From Oryzias latipes (taxonomy: Eukaryota; Chordata; Actinopteri; Beloniformes; Adrianichthyidae), in assembly GCF_002234675.1 (NCBI RefSeq), contig NC_019879.2, forward strand, positions 24,485,855 to 24,549,854: DNA of 64,000 nt. The letters run 5' to 3'. The translations under genes and the position numbers were made by a program. Shown here one piece after another: positions 11,613-23,507 of this stretch. Positions within the stretch are counted from its first letter, which is position 1, and each line of letters begins with the position of its first letter. The notes below the pieces were generated by a model. The model saw only the letters and a list, made by a program, of their open reading frames with translations. It was not told the origin of the DNA and made no database searches.

Positions 11613-12202
11613 GTTTTAATTATGACACAGAATAAGCGGTTTTAAGTATAAAATGAAAAAGCATTTTGAAATATTGCTTTTCCATGTGAATTTTGAGGCA
11701 TTTGATGCAGCTTCATTTTGAAAATTAAAAAGTATTTCTGTTAATCCATTTTAATTGTCAAATTAGACATTTCTAAATGAATTTTGCTACACATTTACCA
11801 TGGACCTTTTTTAAAATGAAATGTCAAATACCATTTTCTTTATCATTTTAATTAAGTGACAGAATAAGCAGTGTTGAGGAAGGAAATGATAAAGCATTTT
11901 GAAGTATTGCTTTTTCTTTTTAATTTTGAGTCAAAAAATGCAGCTTCATTTTGAAAATTAAAAAGCATTTCTGTTAATCCATTTTAATTGTCAAATTAGA
12001 CATTTCTAAATGAATTTTGCTACACATTTACCATGGACCTTTTTTAAAATGAAATGTCAAATACCATTTTCTTTATCATTTTAATTAAGTGACAGAATAA
12101 GCTGTGTTGAGGAAGGAAAAGAAAAAGCATTTTGGTGGATTGCTTTTTCATTTTATTTTTGAGTCAAAAAATGCAGCTTCATTTTGAAAATGAAAAAGCA
12201 TT
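11613..12202 (-). repeat. 233-bp tandem units in right foldback arm
   Basis: Mirror image of the left-arm units. Read on the minus strand the unit starts fall at about 12,202, 11,969 and 11,736, as expected from the symmetry axis of the element. Confidence 0.8.
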
Positions 12203-12257
12203 TCTGGTTTTGACTTTGCTTTTTATTAATGCTACAGAATTGCTTCCATATTGATTT

Positions 12258-12737
12258 ACTGCAGCTGCAATGACAAGAGAAAACAAGTCCTCAGAGAAGC
12301 AGAAGACAAAGTTCTATCCCCACTGTCAGTGACAGAAATGTGTGAGCTAGATTTACCAGAAAAACTGGAACAATAACAAACCATTAGTTTGTAAATAGCC
12401 ATCATTAAATTGTGTAATCTTAGTGTGATGAAGTAGACTTGGAGCAAAGAGTAGGCAGATGCCGTCTCAAATCCCAAAGTCTTTGGATTTCATGGTGCAA
12501 CTGAAGCATAAGCCACTGCAGACTAAGACATGCTGCTCATAAAGAGAGAATGGCACTTTGTAACAGTCAGCGTGCAGAGGGGAAAGTCCAGTAACTATGA
12601 GGAGAGTTAAAAAAAAGGAATCTTTCCCTGCTTTTTTAAAGTCTCTCCACTTTTAAGAGTATTTGGTTTCTAAAAGGCTGTTGTGCATGTAAAATTCAGC
12701 AGAAACTTAATGAAGGGAAATCACTTATTTCATTTAA
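12258..12737. other. Intergenic, nothing recognised
   Basis: No gene seen. A 73-codon frame on the minus strand shows no motifs. Confidence 0.4.
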
Positions 12738-13644
12738 AGACCTTCTCTGAAATCAATTGATTTTAAGATAATTTTAACAGTTTTTAAATGTCTTAACGGT
12801 CCTGCGCCTTCTTATTTATCCAATCTTTTAGTAAGGTATGAACCCTCTTGGACCCTGGCATCCTCTGGCACTGGTCTGTTGACCATTCCGACTGCAAAAA
12901 CCAAAACCTACGGAGAAGCATCTTTTCAACACTATGAGCCCCGTTTATGGAACAGTCTGCCAGAGGACCTCAGAGCCGCAGAGAGCATTGAAGTTTTTAA
13001 GAAAAGGCTAAAGAGCCATCTTTTTAACCTGGCTTTCAGCTAATCTTATACTACCTTTATTTATTTATCTTTATTTATCTTTCTTTATTCACGTATTTTA
13101 TCCATTTTATCTTGTTTTATGAACTTACAATAGATTGGTAATGTTATTCTAATTTTAATTTACCTTATTTCAATGTCTTATTGTTTATTGCTTCTAGCAA
13201 TATGTTTTCTTTTTCATTCTCATTTTTATTTCCGGTGCTTCCTCAGTTGGGACCTCTCCCTCTGGGTCGGCTGCTGTTCAGCCACTGTGGCTCTGGTTCG
13301 GAAACTGCATCACTGCTTAGCTGTGGTGGAGCGGTCCCCGCCTGTGATGCTGCATTTATGCGGCTGTTCACAGAGAGGGAGGTTCCAATTAGCGTTTCCA
13401 ACGTCTTGTGTTCGTGCTCAGCCTATTTCTCATTATTTTTCCCCAACAGTCAGGGGGGTGGGAGGTGTGAAATAAGTGGGGGGTTGTGTGTAGGTACGGG
13501 GAGGGGGGCCCTATTTTTACATTTTTTCTTTTTCTTTTAATGCTTGTTTTATATGTTATTTATTTTGTTTTGTTTTAGTGTAAAGCACTTTGTGTTATAC
13601 TTTTATATGAAAAGTGCTTTATAAATAAAGATTGATTGATTGAT
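12738..13644 (+). mobile_element. L2-like LINE, 3' end (ORF2 C-terminus and tail)
   Basis: A ~100-codon frame from 12,738 to the TAA at 13,041-13,043 reads IDFKIILTVFKCLNGPAPSY, then SNLLVRYEP, YGEASFQHYEPRLWNSLPED and FKKRLKSHLFNLAF. This is the conserved end of L2-clade LINE ORF2, after the reverse transcriptase domain. The remaining ~600 bases are an untranslated region ending in GTAAAGCACTTTGTGTTA, AAGTGCTTTATAAATAAAG and the short tandem tail GATTGATTGATT, the usual 3' signature of fish L2 elements. It is 5'-truncated, as expected for target-primed insertion. A MITE begins immediately after the tail. Confidence 0.88.
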
Positions 13645-13647
13645 CTT

Positions 13648-14253
13648 TTCAGCTATTTTACTGAGTGTTCCTAGTGGTCTTTTAATTATGATTATGCTGT
13701 TTTTAGCCAAAATCTAAAAATCGTTATCGTTTTCTAGGACATAGTTCCTGCAAAACAGCAGCACTTCATTAGAAATTCCCCTCTGAGTTGTGTGCGGGAC
13801 TGTTGGAGCAACCCCACCTTCACTCCCCCTCAACGCTGCTGAAAGCTCTCCATTTACATGCTGTCCCACTAGTTTACAGTCCCTCACAACCCCAATCTAA
13901 TATTTCCAGTGCAACAAAAACGATGAACGGTGAACGGTGAGCTATCCAGCCGTACAGTTATGAGCCAGATGCCCACTCAGATGAAGAAAATCAAGATGCA
14001 CATGGATCTAGTCGTCTGCAGTAGATGCATCAGAATGGAACCAAGCAGTGAGCTTTTTATTCCACCCAGCATATTTTCTACTTCACAATCACAGTCTTTT
14101 TCAAACTGCATTTTTGTCCACTCCTGATTCACAATGATTTGATTAATGAAATACTTAGAAATGCAATTTTAAGCTTAATTTTATTTTATTTATGTCCTCC
14201 CTCATGAGAAAAACGCCAGAAGAACATGTTAAAGACACCAAAAATCTGGCTCT
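13648..14253 (-). repeat. TTAA-type MITE, copy 2
   Basis: Same ~600 bp family in reverse orientation. The landmarks GAAATTCCCCTCTGAGTTG, ACAGTCCCTCACAACCCCAA and GTAGATGCATCAGAATGGA are present. The right end is CTCT followed by TTAA (14,254-14,257). The left end abuts the LINE tail and is degenerate. Confidence 0.75.
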
Positions 14254-14257
14254 TTAA

Positions 14258-17200
14258 AGCCATGTAAATTACTGTAAAAGAAAAGAAAACCAGCTGCTAA
14301 TGCAAATAACTTGTGGTCCAACTGTCTAATTAACCTCACACAAAGAGCGGACAGAAATGAGCACGGGAGTGTGCGGGGTTACGCCCCCCCCGGGACACGC
14401 AAACGTGTGAGAGCACTTCAGCAACATTTCAACAGTGAGTGTTTTGATTCAGCCTTCAGATATGCTCTCAGGTATTTTTCCTTCCTTTTATTCCGATTTC
14501 CCTGCTGCTGGTTAGCAGTATGAAAGGCAAATATTGACCTTACTGACGTGTTTTTGTTTGGCATGGGAACCCTCGAGGCTTTCGCTGATGTTGGCCTCTT
14601 TGAGTGGCTTAACAGACAGGCCTGGAAGAAGGCCAGCATGTATGCAGCTACTAATGGATTTGGTTCTGCTGTTCTTCTCATCTGAAAGAGAAGAAATGGT
14701 GAAAAGAAGTGGAGAATCAAACAGCGGTCTTCTTTTATCGAGTGGCATAAATGCACACGGCAGTGTAACTGTGTCTTAGTTCTTCATTGGACAAACACTT
14801 TTAAATTAACATTTGGTTTCCAGCAGAGGAAATAAACATCTTTTTTTAAAGAATTAAACAGCATGGCATTAAGCAATGCAAGAATGAGAGAAATATGGAT
14901 CACAGTTGAGGGTGAGTGGGTTCTTTGCCAGAAAAACACATACATACAAAGAAGGCAGCTCTGTACTCTTTGCAAGTCTTGACAAATGTTGTATTTCTTT
15001 AAGGGAGGCTAACAAAATTGCAGTTTTATAGGATAGTCACCCAGCAAGGAAGGTCTGTAAAGTAAAAAAAAAAAAAAGAACGTTTTGTTTTGTGTGAAAG
15101 GTTCCTTCCTCACTGGCCCCAGCGTTACTCAAGCTCAATTTACAGAGAATAAAAGCGGCTCATTTGGGGTGTCATGCTGGATTTCCCACGAGTACCCAAA
15201 GTTCCTCTTACTATGACTTTTCCAACAGATGCGGAACGACTAAAGGAGGACGACGCAAAATGTAGTATAAAAATACGATTTCATTGAATAAAAATAGAAA
15301 ATGTACAAACTGAACACATAAAAGAAACAGAATGAGTCCAAACAGAACGACCAAACTCCAACATAACATAACTGAACAAACCTGCTGGCAGAAATAAACA
15401 GACTTAACCAGAAGATAGAGGAGACGGATTTAGTGGGAGATCAAACCGTTTTACAAAGAGGGAAATTCTGAAGATTTGACAAAACTACACACACAAATTA
15501 ACACAATGACGCCGTCTTTCAGTGTAAAGAAAAAGAATATTGAAATGTTAGTAACAAATGCATAAGAACCTAACCAAATATGCACATAATTTAAATATGT
15601 CTATATGGTGTAGAGTATATAAAGGCTTCACTTCCTGTAAGGATGCAGTAGCAGAACCTAACAAACTCACAGCAATCTGCAGCTCACCCAGCACTGTTGA
15701 CTTTTGACAAAATGTCTTAAACACGTAAGATATGGAAATAAATTGAACACAAGTGGTAACATATGTGTTCCTATCTAATAGAAAAAAACGTACTGTAAAA
15801 TTGTCAATTATAAGTAAACCGAACAGATGAGTGCAATTTGTGAAATGTAATGCAAAAGATGCCTGATTGCAAACCTAATTAGTAACTACAAATGTGAAAA
15901 TAAAAAAGCAATGTGTGCAGTGTAAGAAAAGTTATCGTAATTTAAAAGTGGGTCTGGCAGTAATATATTTGTATAATCCTTTTAAAAATGAATACACTTA
16001 CGATTTCCAAACTTATTTTTAATGAATCCTTGTATGCTGGTTTTGCATCTTTCTAAAACACATTGTGTGCAACAGATGCTTTACACAAAGTTTTGCCTTA
16101 GAAAAAGCTGATAATGTGTTTGAAATTATTATGTTCATTCTTGCAACACAAGTGACAATGAGAGAATTATCTGAACTTTGTTACAGCGAAACGTAAAAAG
16201 TGTAATGTTTCGAGTGGGACAACCCAGACTAGAGGCACACAGGAATACGTTAGTTCACTCTCCAAGAGCTAAACACAGTACGAGTTGCACAGGGGAGCCT
16301 GAAAACAGAGTTAAGATGTGTCCAGCTCCAAACAAAAAATAATCCCATTTCTTCTTACAATGAAACTTCTCAGTGACAAGGATGGATCCCACTGTAGATG
16401 TCATGGAACACAGAGGAATCCAATCAGGGGAGGCAAACAAATCTAACATATGTAATCCAAAGACCAAAACTGGGAGGCAGAACACTACACTAAAGGAACA
16501 TACTAAATCTTAAGCAGGGAGAGAAAATGAGCCAAAACGAGCAAAAACCTTTAGAACTGTGAACCGCTGGAACGTGTGCTATGGCACAACAAACTGGCAA
16601 AGAGTTTGAGGAACGCTCAGTCCTAATTACTGTGGCGCACAGGTGAGGTGAATGACAGTGATTTGGCACACCGGGTGGAGAGAGGGAGATTGGACAGCAT
16701 GCCAAGCAAAGCTGCCTACAGTTCATCACAAACATGCATAAACAATGACAAAAACATTTCATCTTATAAGTCTCCAAAAATCAATTTTTCTAGTATTACG
16801 TCCTTCATTTTGTGCTTCCATGACTTTTAAGACATCGTGTTTTAATGTTCTTTCTGTAACAATGGAGTTGCAGCCAATCAGTGTTTGATTTTTTTCACAG
16901 CTGTTTTTAAGCCTGCACTCATCTTTGACACAGTTACTGAAATCTGCGCAGAGTGCACTCATTGTTCAAGTTGGAAAAAAACAAAAAACCTTCATGTGTT
17001 GAATCACACTTTAAAGTGACAACAGTTTAATTTCTTCAGGGAAGTTTCCCCTAAAAAGCTTAGCATTGTGTTGTTTTGTGGGGAATGTTAGACTATTCTC
17101 CCAGAAGTACATTTGTTAGGTGAGACACTGATGCTGGACAAGAGGACAGGCTGCAGTCTTTCCAATTTAAATGTGTCCAATCACAGTCCTTGTGGACCAG

Positions 17201-17344
17201 TGTTCAGTTTCCTTTCCTTGTGCCCCAGCTCGTCTCGCGCCCCCAGCACTCCCCCAACTCCATCTGGATGAAGCCCATCTGCTGGACTTTTTTAAATATG
17301 TAGTTGTAGCGTTCGATAAGCTAATTGTTTGCTAAGATTTTTTG
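14258..17344. other. Intergenic, nothing recognised
   Basis: Three kilobases without a supportable gene. Frames around 14,310-14,780 and 16,255-16,960 overlap on both strands with no family features. Composition is AT-rich, with poly-A near 15,064. Confidence 0.4.
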
Positions 17345-17716
17345 GTACATCACCTGTCCGTCCTGGGAGAGGATCCCTCCTTCATGTGGACATCCTTGAG
17401 GTTTCTTCTTTTTTTCCGGAAAACGTTTTTTTTAGGAGTTTTTCCTTACCAAGAAGGAGGGTCTAAGGGCAGGGATGCCCAGTTGAGTATAGTCTGTTTA
17501 GTTTAGCATTACCTATTAGTATTACATTAGTATTATTTGTATTATTATTATTATTTCTATTTTTATTTTAGTTTAGTATTAGTATTACCGGGTTGAATTC
17601 TATGACTTCATGTTCTTTATGATTTCATGTTTATCATACAATTACTGGTATGAAGCCCATTGAGAAGACTATTGTTGTAATATTGGGCTATGTCAATAAA
17701 ATTGAATTGAATTATA
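17345..17716 (+). repeat. Retrotransposon 3' tail with ATTGAATTGAATT end
   Basis: Contains CCTGGGAGAGGATCCCTCC, GAGGTTTCTTCTTTTTTTCC, GGAGTTTTTCCTTACC and the terminal AATATTGGGCTATGTCAATA followed by AAAATTGAATTGAATT. This string of motifs ends a very abundant fish retrotransposon family (LINE-type). Only the tail is here, interrupted by a (TTA)n-like simple repeat at about 17,505-17,590. Confidence 0.68.
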
Positions 17717-20700
17717 CAGTATCCAAGGGATTCACTGTCACTTATATGCTGAGTACATACTAGTCATGTATTCCTTTTTTAGCATATGATGTTCACACTG
17801 GCAGTTATTTGGTAGTGCATACGTCACTAGCAAATTTGAGTCCCTGATTGGTCAAAGTTCGACCTGGTTTAACTTTCAACATGTGTTCAATAGCAGCACA
17901 TTTTGTGTGTAGAGCCAGAAAACGGACTTAAAAACATGTGTAGCAACATGTGAATATGAGAGTTTTGAACGTGGATGCCCAAAACATGTGTTTACATAAA
18001 CTTTATTCATTGGAAGTGGTCGCTCGAACAGGTAATGCCAAGCCCGGCGGGAAAGTATCATTACAATCAGGTAGCTACGGTAATGACGTATTAATGAGAG
18101 TTCACGGAAGTTCAAATGGGCAGAACTCATTCTGTTTCCTACCATACAGCAAAGAGTAAGGACGTGCCGACTCTCACTTTAGGTTGATAAAAAAGAGACT
18201 GGGGGCAGGAGCTTGCACTGAACCCCAAATTTCACCATAAAAAAGCAAGAATGAAAGGAACAGTTGGCGTTTATTGCAGATCATAAAAGGAAGTCATCAG
18301 ACTGTCAAAAAAGAAACAGGTTTAACGGTGAGTGAGATTGTCTTTTGGAGCAATGACCCCTGGGAATTGGGACATCTTGGATAAATCTCTTTCCTGTTTT
18401 TTAAGAGGAATTTTAATGTAGGTTGCAAAAACATGCGGGCAGAAATAGTTTCTATTCTTAGAAATGCTATCTTTTTCAGGCGATAAGAACAAAGTATTTT
18501 GTTTGCGTGGATTTGGTAAATCCTGAATGGCATAGACTATACTTTTATAGCCCTTCTCTAACTTCATAGCTTTATTGTGCTAACTATGCCACCTGGAGCA
18601 GTGTGGGGTTCAGTGTTCTGTCCAAGGACAGTTCAACACATGGGCATGCAGAGCGAGAACCAAACATGCGACCCTCCAAACAGAGGTTTGCTGCTCTTTT
18701 TATATGTAAAAATTCGGAACTTTCACATATAGACATTATTAGTGTCAACAATAATGTTTACAGAGCTTTAGAAACTTGTAATCCGACCCAACATTTGGTA
18801 TGGTGGCCTTATCTGTACCTTTGAAGTGAATCAAAAGGTACCCATGCAAACACAACAGGACCCCAATTTAAAAAAATAAATAAATGTGTCCAAAACAAGA
18901 GTCTTTCAGGGCCTTCATTTTCTTTTTCTTTTTTTTTGCTCAGCTGCTCCATGGGTCAAAACATAAAAAAAATAGATTAAATTAAGATTAATGCAAAAAT
19001 TTGATGTGGTAAATTAGTGGTCCTCACATGAACATGTACATTTGATTCCATTAGTCTACATGCTTGTATTCATTTTTCTTAAGAAAATGCACTATGAGCA
19101 AGGAAAAGTGGCAGGAAAAAGTTACATTCATCAGTCTCTGTATGTATAACTGTCATGGCAGTCAAATAAATTTCAGCTTTTGCATTCCTGCAGCATTAAG
19201 ACTCTGGTGGAACCCTGGTAGGAATTTCCCTCTGCGCTGTTTTTGTATTTACTGGTGTTCCTGCCCTGCCCCTGGAGGTGAAGCAAAGTTCAACCACACA
19301 AAATCTGGAATCTGAACCAGAATCTTCATATGCTGCTCCCATGGTGTTCTGTTGAAACTTTTGCAAGATTTTTAAATCAAAACAAAACAAAAAAGCAAAC
19401 AAACAAAATAGGCTTAGATATTTTTCAAGAAAGTAGAAAATGTCAGATCCATTTTCTTTGCGATGAACGTTTTATAAGAGCAGTAATGGTTTAAACTATT
19501 CTAATCGGAAAAAAAACAGGGTAAAAAAAACAGGATATGTTTACTTCACAAAAGAACACGAGGGCAAATACTTTTACGCGGGGAAAGACACACTTAATAA
19601 TGTACCTTAAACCAGAAAAACAAGAAGTTATCTGCCCGTTGCCGTGGCAACGTTTCCATGTTTTGTATTTAGTTGTTCCAGGTTCTCAACGCTGTCTGAA
19701 CCGCCTTTCTCCTCTGTGACCAAATGTGACCTGTAATCAGAGCTTTTTTACCTCCATCAGGAGGTGTGAAATTGTCATTAGGCGTTTGGCATTTTTACTG
19801 ATGGCGAAGATGTGTGGAATGAAGACAAGAGCTGTTGCAGCGGGACCACTGAAGGTCCTTCTGGACCATTCCAAAAAAGTGATAAATAAAGGTTTTATAA
19901 TTGTCATCACTTCCACATGTTTTAATCTGCAATGTTTTCCCTGCTTTTCTCCTCTCCCATCTGCAGTGCTCCGGGGAGCTGCATAAATGAGAATCTTAGA
20001 GCAAAATGAGCATCAACACAAAAACCTCATCTTTTAAGTACTTTAGAGTGCCTGTGGGAAAATTATTTTATAGACGATCTCCCAAAAGATTTGTCCCCCA
20101 AATGAACTTCAGCTTTAGAAAGTGGAAGGTCCAACACTTTTACAAAACGTTTACACTATGATGTAAAGTTAGCAACTGGTTAGATTTTAGTGTTATCTTG
20201 ACAGATTTAAAATTTTTAGACTCTAAACTACTATTAGTTATATTTGATCAGCTCATTGACTCTGAAAAGTGAGTGTGACCAAAGAAATGGCTGACTACTG
20301 GTTCCAACGAAATGAAGTCAATTCAGTTGTTATTTTTTGCAACATGGACATTTTGGAACAAGATGGCGTTAGTAAGGACTGATTGGTCTGAGTTGGTCCT
20401 AGTCAATGTTTCTATGGCAACTACTCTCGCAAATCAGGAGTGAGCTTGTTGGAAGTCCACACCCCTACCACTTGGAATCTGTCAAATGCTTTGAGCATTC
20501 AACCCGAGACCACATACTTTCATTGAGGCATCTGATTGGTCAGTGTGTAGCTTCAAAACTTGCACTACAGAAAAAAATTCTATGAAAGAAAAATAGGATT
20601 AGCAAGAACATGTAAAAAGGCTGTTATAGCAAGACTGGTTGTTCAAAAAAATTAATGACTGTACTACTATTTCTCAATGGCAATTTATGGGATTATGGCT

Positions 20701-21266
20701 TCTTAGAGCCAGTGGAGACTTCCTGTTTGGAATGCGAGGGGGTCGGTCAAACCAGGTCTCATTAAGTCAATTGTTCAATTGTAGAGAGCCCAAACAGAGG
20801 TTAAATTGGTTTAACACCAAATGGACTGACAGTTCAGCCCAGCAAAACTTTTGCCAACTGCTAATCATTTGTACTAAGATGTAAATTTCAGCGATGTGAG
20901 CAATGTCAGAATGTTAAATTGGTTTCAATGTATTTGATTAAAATGTGGGAAATTGACAGATCCTTAAAATCCACTGATAGCTGCTGTAACACAAAGCAGG
21001 TGGTGCAGTTTAGACTCTACTTCTAAGAGAGCTCAAGAAAGCTTTCACAATGGCTTGTTGTCCTAATTAGCTTTATTCTAGCAAGTATGAATGAAGGCTC
21101 ACCTGAACTCTGATCCAGATTAGTTGAGTGAACACCGGTCCACCTGAAAGTAAAAGTGTCTGTTAGTTTATGAGTGAAGCCTTATGAAGCTCAAAAACAC
21201 ACAAAATAATGAGGAATGTTTTAGCAGATGTGAAGCAAAAGGACAATACTCGAGCACTCTATGTTC
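17717..21266. other. Intergenic, short repeat fragments only
   Basis: About 18,605-18,690 resembles a common fish repeat fragment (GGGGTTCAGTGTTCTGTCCA, AAGGACAGTTCAACACATGG). Elsewhere no gene or bounded repeat was seen. Reading frames of 60-90 codons lack motifs. Confidence 0.4.
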
Positions 21267-21270
21267 GTAA

Positions 21271-21475
21271 CCCTTGTGCTATCCTAGGCACTTTAACGTT
21301 GGGAGTTGGGTCATGTAGACCCACTAGACAGTGCGCTGAACCTTTTTTCTTCAATGATTTGTGACCTTCACTGGTGTCCATGGGTTATATGAAATCTTTC
21401 CACCTTTATCCACCTTTGTCATGGTAGGGAGAACACGTCAATGTAAGGGTGGGGTCATCTAAGATAGCACAAGGG
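21271..21475. mobile_element. piggyBac-like MITE, 205 bp, copy B
   Basis: Same ends (CCCTTGTGCTATC and GATAGCACAAGGG) and same 205 bp length as the copy at 2,906-3,110. It is preceded by GTAA (21,267-21,270) and followed by TTAA (21,476-21,479). By eye the two copies differ at under ten positions, including CATGTAGACC versus CATCTAGACC. Both lie in the same orientation. Confidence 0.88.
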
Positions 21476-21479
21476 TTAA

Positions 21480-22879
21480 AGGGAAAGTCCAAAGATCCAC
21501 AAATCACGAGAATGTATTAATGTAAAACTAAGTGGACTAAGTTTCCCTGATCCTCATGATAGTTTCCAGCCCAAACAGAGTGCTGCTTGCACAAGGATTT
21601 CAACTTGATTGACATGGACATGCCCCACTGAACTTCACAAATACAATGGAGTTCCCTCAAACACACATTCATAAAAAAAAAAAGAAAGCTTGACTAAGTG
21701 TTCTGTCTTACATAAACCGCACATTAAAATAAAAACATTTGTGGAAAATGGTGTTGATTTTCTGCTTATACATTTGAGTTTTTTTTCTTTTCTATGACTT
21801 CTAAACACAGTAATTGTACCAGTAGAGACAGGAAAGAACGCAAAGATAACGTGATGTGAAAATTATAGCTCTGCATGTCTTAAGGCATAAATACTGAGTT
21901 AAAATTAAAAAGGGAAGACATAAAAAGGCAAGGCTCCCATTAAGATTAAATATATGTTTGAGCATTGGAGAGCCCGAGGTGAAAGCATATCCTGATGATA
22001 ATGATTTTAAATAACAATCTGATACAAAGTATTGCTCATACATGACGACTTTTTTACAGTTCATTAATATTGACAAAAGTAGATAATGGTTTTTAGTCCA
22101 AAGTCAGATATTTTGTGAACTCAATTCCTCAAAATCTTTTGGGCATCTTTACTTAATAACTTTTGTAATCTAGTCATTGCAACTCAAAAAAAAAAAAAAA
22201 CATTAAGCAAAGAACAAATAGTCTTTGTTCAGCTCTTTGTGAAACCATGGCATGGGGACAGGGATACACTTCCTGGAAAACTTCTGTTGCAACATCACAT
22301 TTTTTTGGGCCATGTTGACATCCAAACACAAACACTCACTGGATGTAAATTCCTATATTTGGAACAAATCCATACTTTTCTCTGGAGGTAAAGTCTCTCT
22401 TTCACCTCCTCTTTATGGTCTGGCTTCAGAAAAAACCAGGCCTTGATCCTTCACCTTAAAAAACGTTTGTTCTGTTTTTGAGTTTCTCCCCTTGCATGCC
22501 TACTTCGTGATATAACTTAAATGACAAAATCCACAATCTGATGAAGACACAAAACACAACTAATTGTGTGTAGGTCACTGTTTGCTTGCACTATCAACAC
22601 ACTGAATCTATGGCTGCCCTCCTGTGGCACAAAAATACCACGTGAAGATCTCTGGAGTCGAGGGGTTTCACTTTGTGTGAAAGACATGTTATGACTTTTG
22701 TGCAGTTGTGTCTTTATCCAGCTCTGCGCGGTGATTTGGATCATTTGCACGCTTCTGCTTCTAATTTACGAGTCAGCTGTGGGTCCCAGCAGAGCCACAG
22801 CTCTCTGACACAACCAGCAACACTTGCTGCATTTTTGGCCACAGTTGTCATTCTCTTGGTTTGAATCCAGGGTCCTGCT
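21480..22879. other. Intergenic, nothing recognised
   Basis: AT-rich. No gene seen. Confidence 0.4.
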
Positions 22880-22883
22880 TTAA

Positions 22884-23503
22884 AGACACACTGATGAAAA
22901 GTATGTGTTTGGTGTTTCAAACATGTTCTTATGACATTTTCTAATGATGGATGACATATATGAAGAACGTTACGTTTAAACTTGCATTCCTGAGTATTTA
23001 TTTATTCAAATACTTGTGGATCAGGAGCAGACGAAATAAATGTTTGAAAAACATGGAATGCGTTACAAAAATACGCCAGATGGGCCACAAGCTCCCTGGT
23101 CTGCTCCATTCTGATGCATCGACTTGCAGACAACCAGATCCATGTGCGTCTTGAATGAGCTTGCATCTGGCTCAAAACTGTATGGCTGGATAGCTCCAAT
23201 ATTGCTCGCCATTATTGTTGCACCGGTAATGTTAGGTTGGGGGTGTGAGGAGCTGTAACCTAGCAGTGGAGTGTAAACAGGGAGCTCTCAGCAACATGGA
23301 GAAGAAGGGGGGCTGAGTTGTTCCACGCCAACAGTCCCTCCCACAACTCAGAGGCAAATTTTAAATCAACTACTGCAGCTCTGGAAAAACTATGTCCAAG
23401 AAAACGAGACACATTTTTTTTAAATTTTGCCTAAAAATGGCATAATCATAATTAAATGATCACTGGGAAAGCTTTTAGCTCAAGAGATGATTGGAATGGG
23501 ACT
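22884..23503 (+). repeat. TTAA-type MITE, copy 3 (full length)
   Basis: One of the cleanest copies: TTAA (22,880-22,883), AGACACACTGATGAAAA at the left end, GATTGGAATGGGACT at the right end, then TTAA (23,504-23,507). Length is 620 bp. Internal GGTTGGGGGTGTGAGGAGCT and TGGAGAAGAAGGGGGGC mark the family. Confidence 0.85.
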
Positions 23504-23507
23504 TTAA

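Larger units (their letters stand above)
9984..12249. mobile_element. Foldback element, 775-bp inverted arms
   Basis: Left end ATGGAAGCGATTTTGTAGC and right end the inverse of ATGGAAGCAATTCTGTAGC. The element is flanked by a perfect 8 bp direct repeat, ATTGATTT, at 9,976-9,983 and 12,250-12,257. The left arm (9,984-10,758) and right arm (11,475-12,249) are inverted copies of equal length, 775 bp. Internal marks stay in exact register: the octamer at 10,724-10,731 mirrors 11,502-11,509. The arms are AT-rich and made partly of 233 bp tandem units. The 716 bp core is GC-richer and has no convincing protein. The architecture resembles Foldback/Galileo-type elements. An 8 bp duplication is usual for hAT and P superfamilies, so the superfamily is unresolved. 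The near-perfect arms argue for recent insertion or arm correction (inference). Confidence 0.93.

Noticed and set aside
13173..13540. 100- and 119-codon plus-strand frames
   Set aside because: They lie in the 3' untranslated part of the L2-like LINE and overlap each other in different frames.
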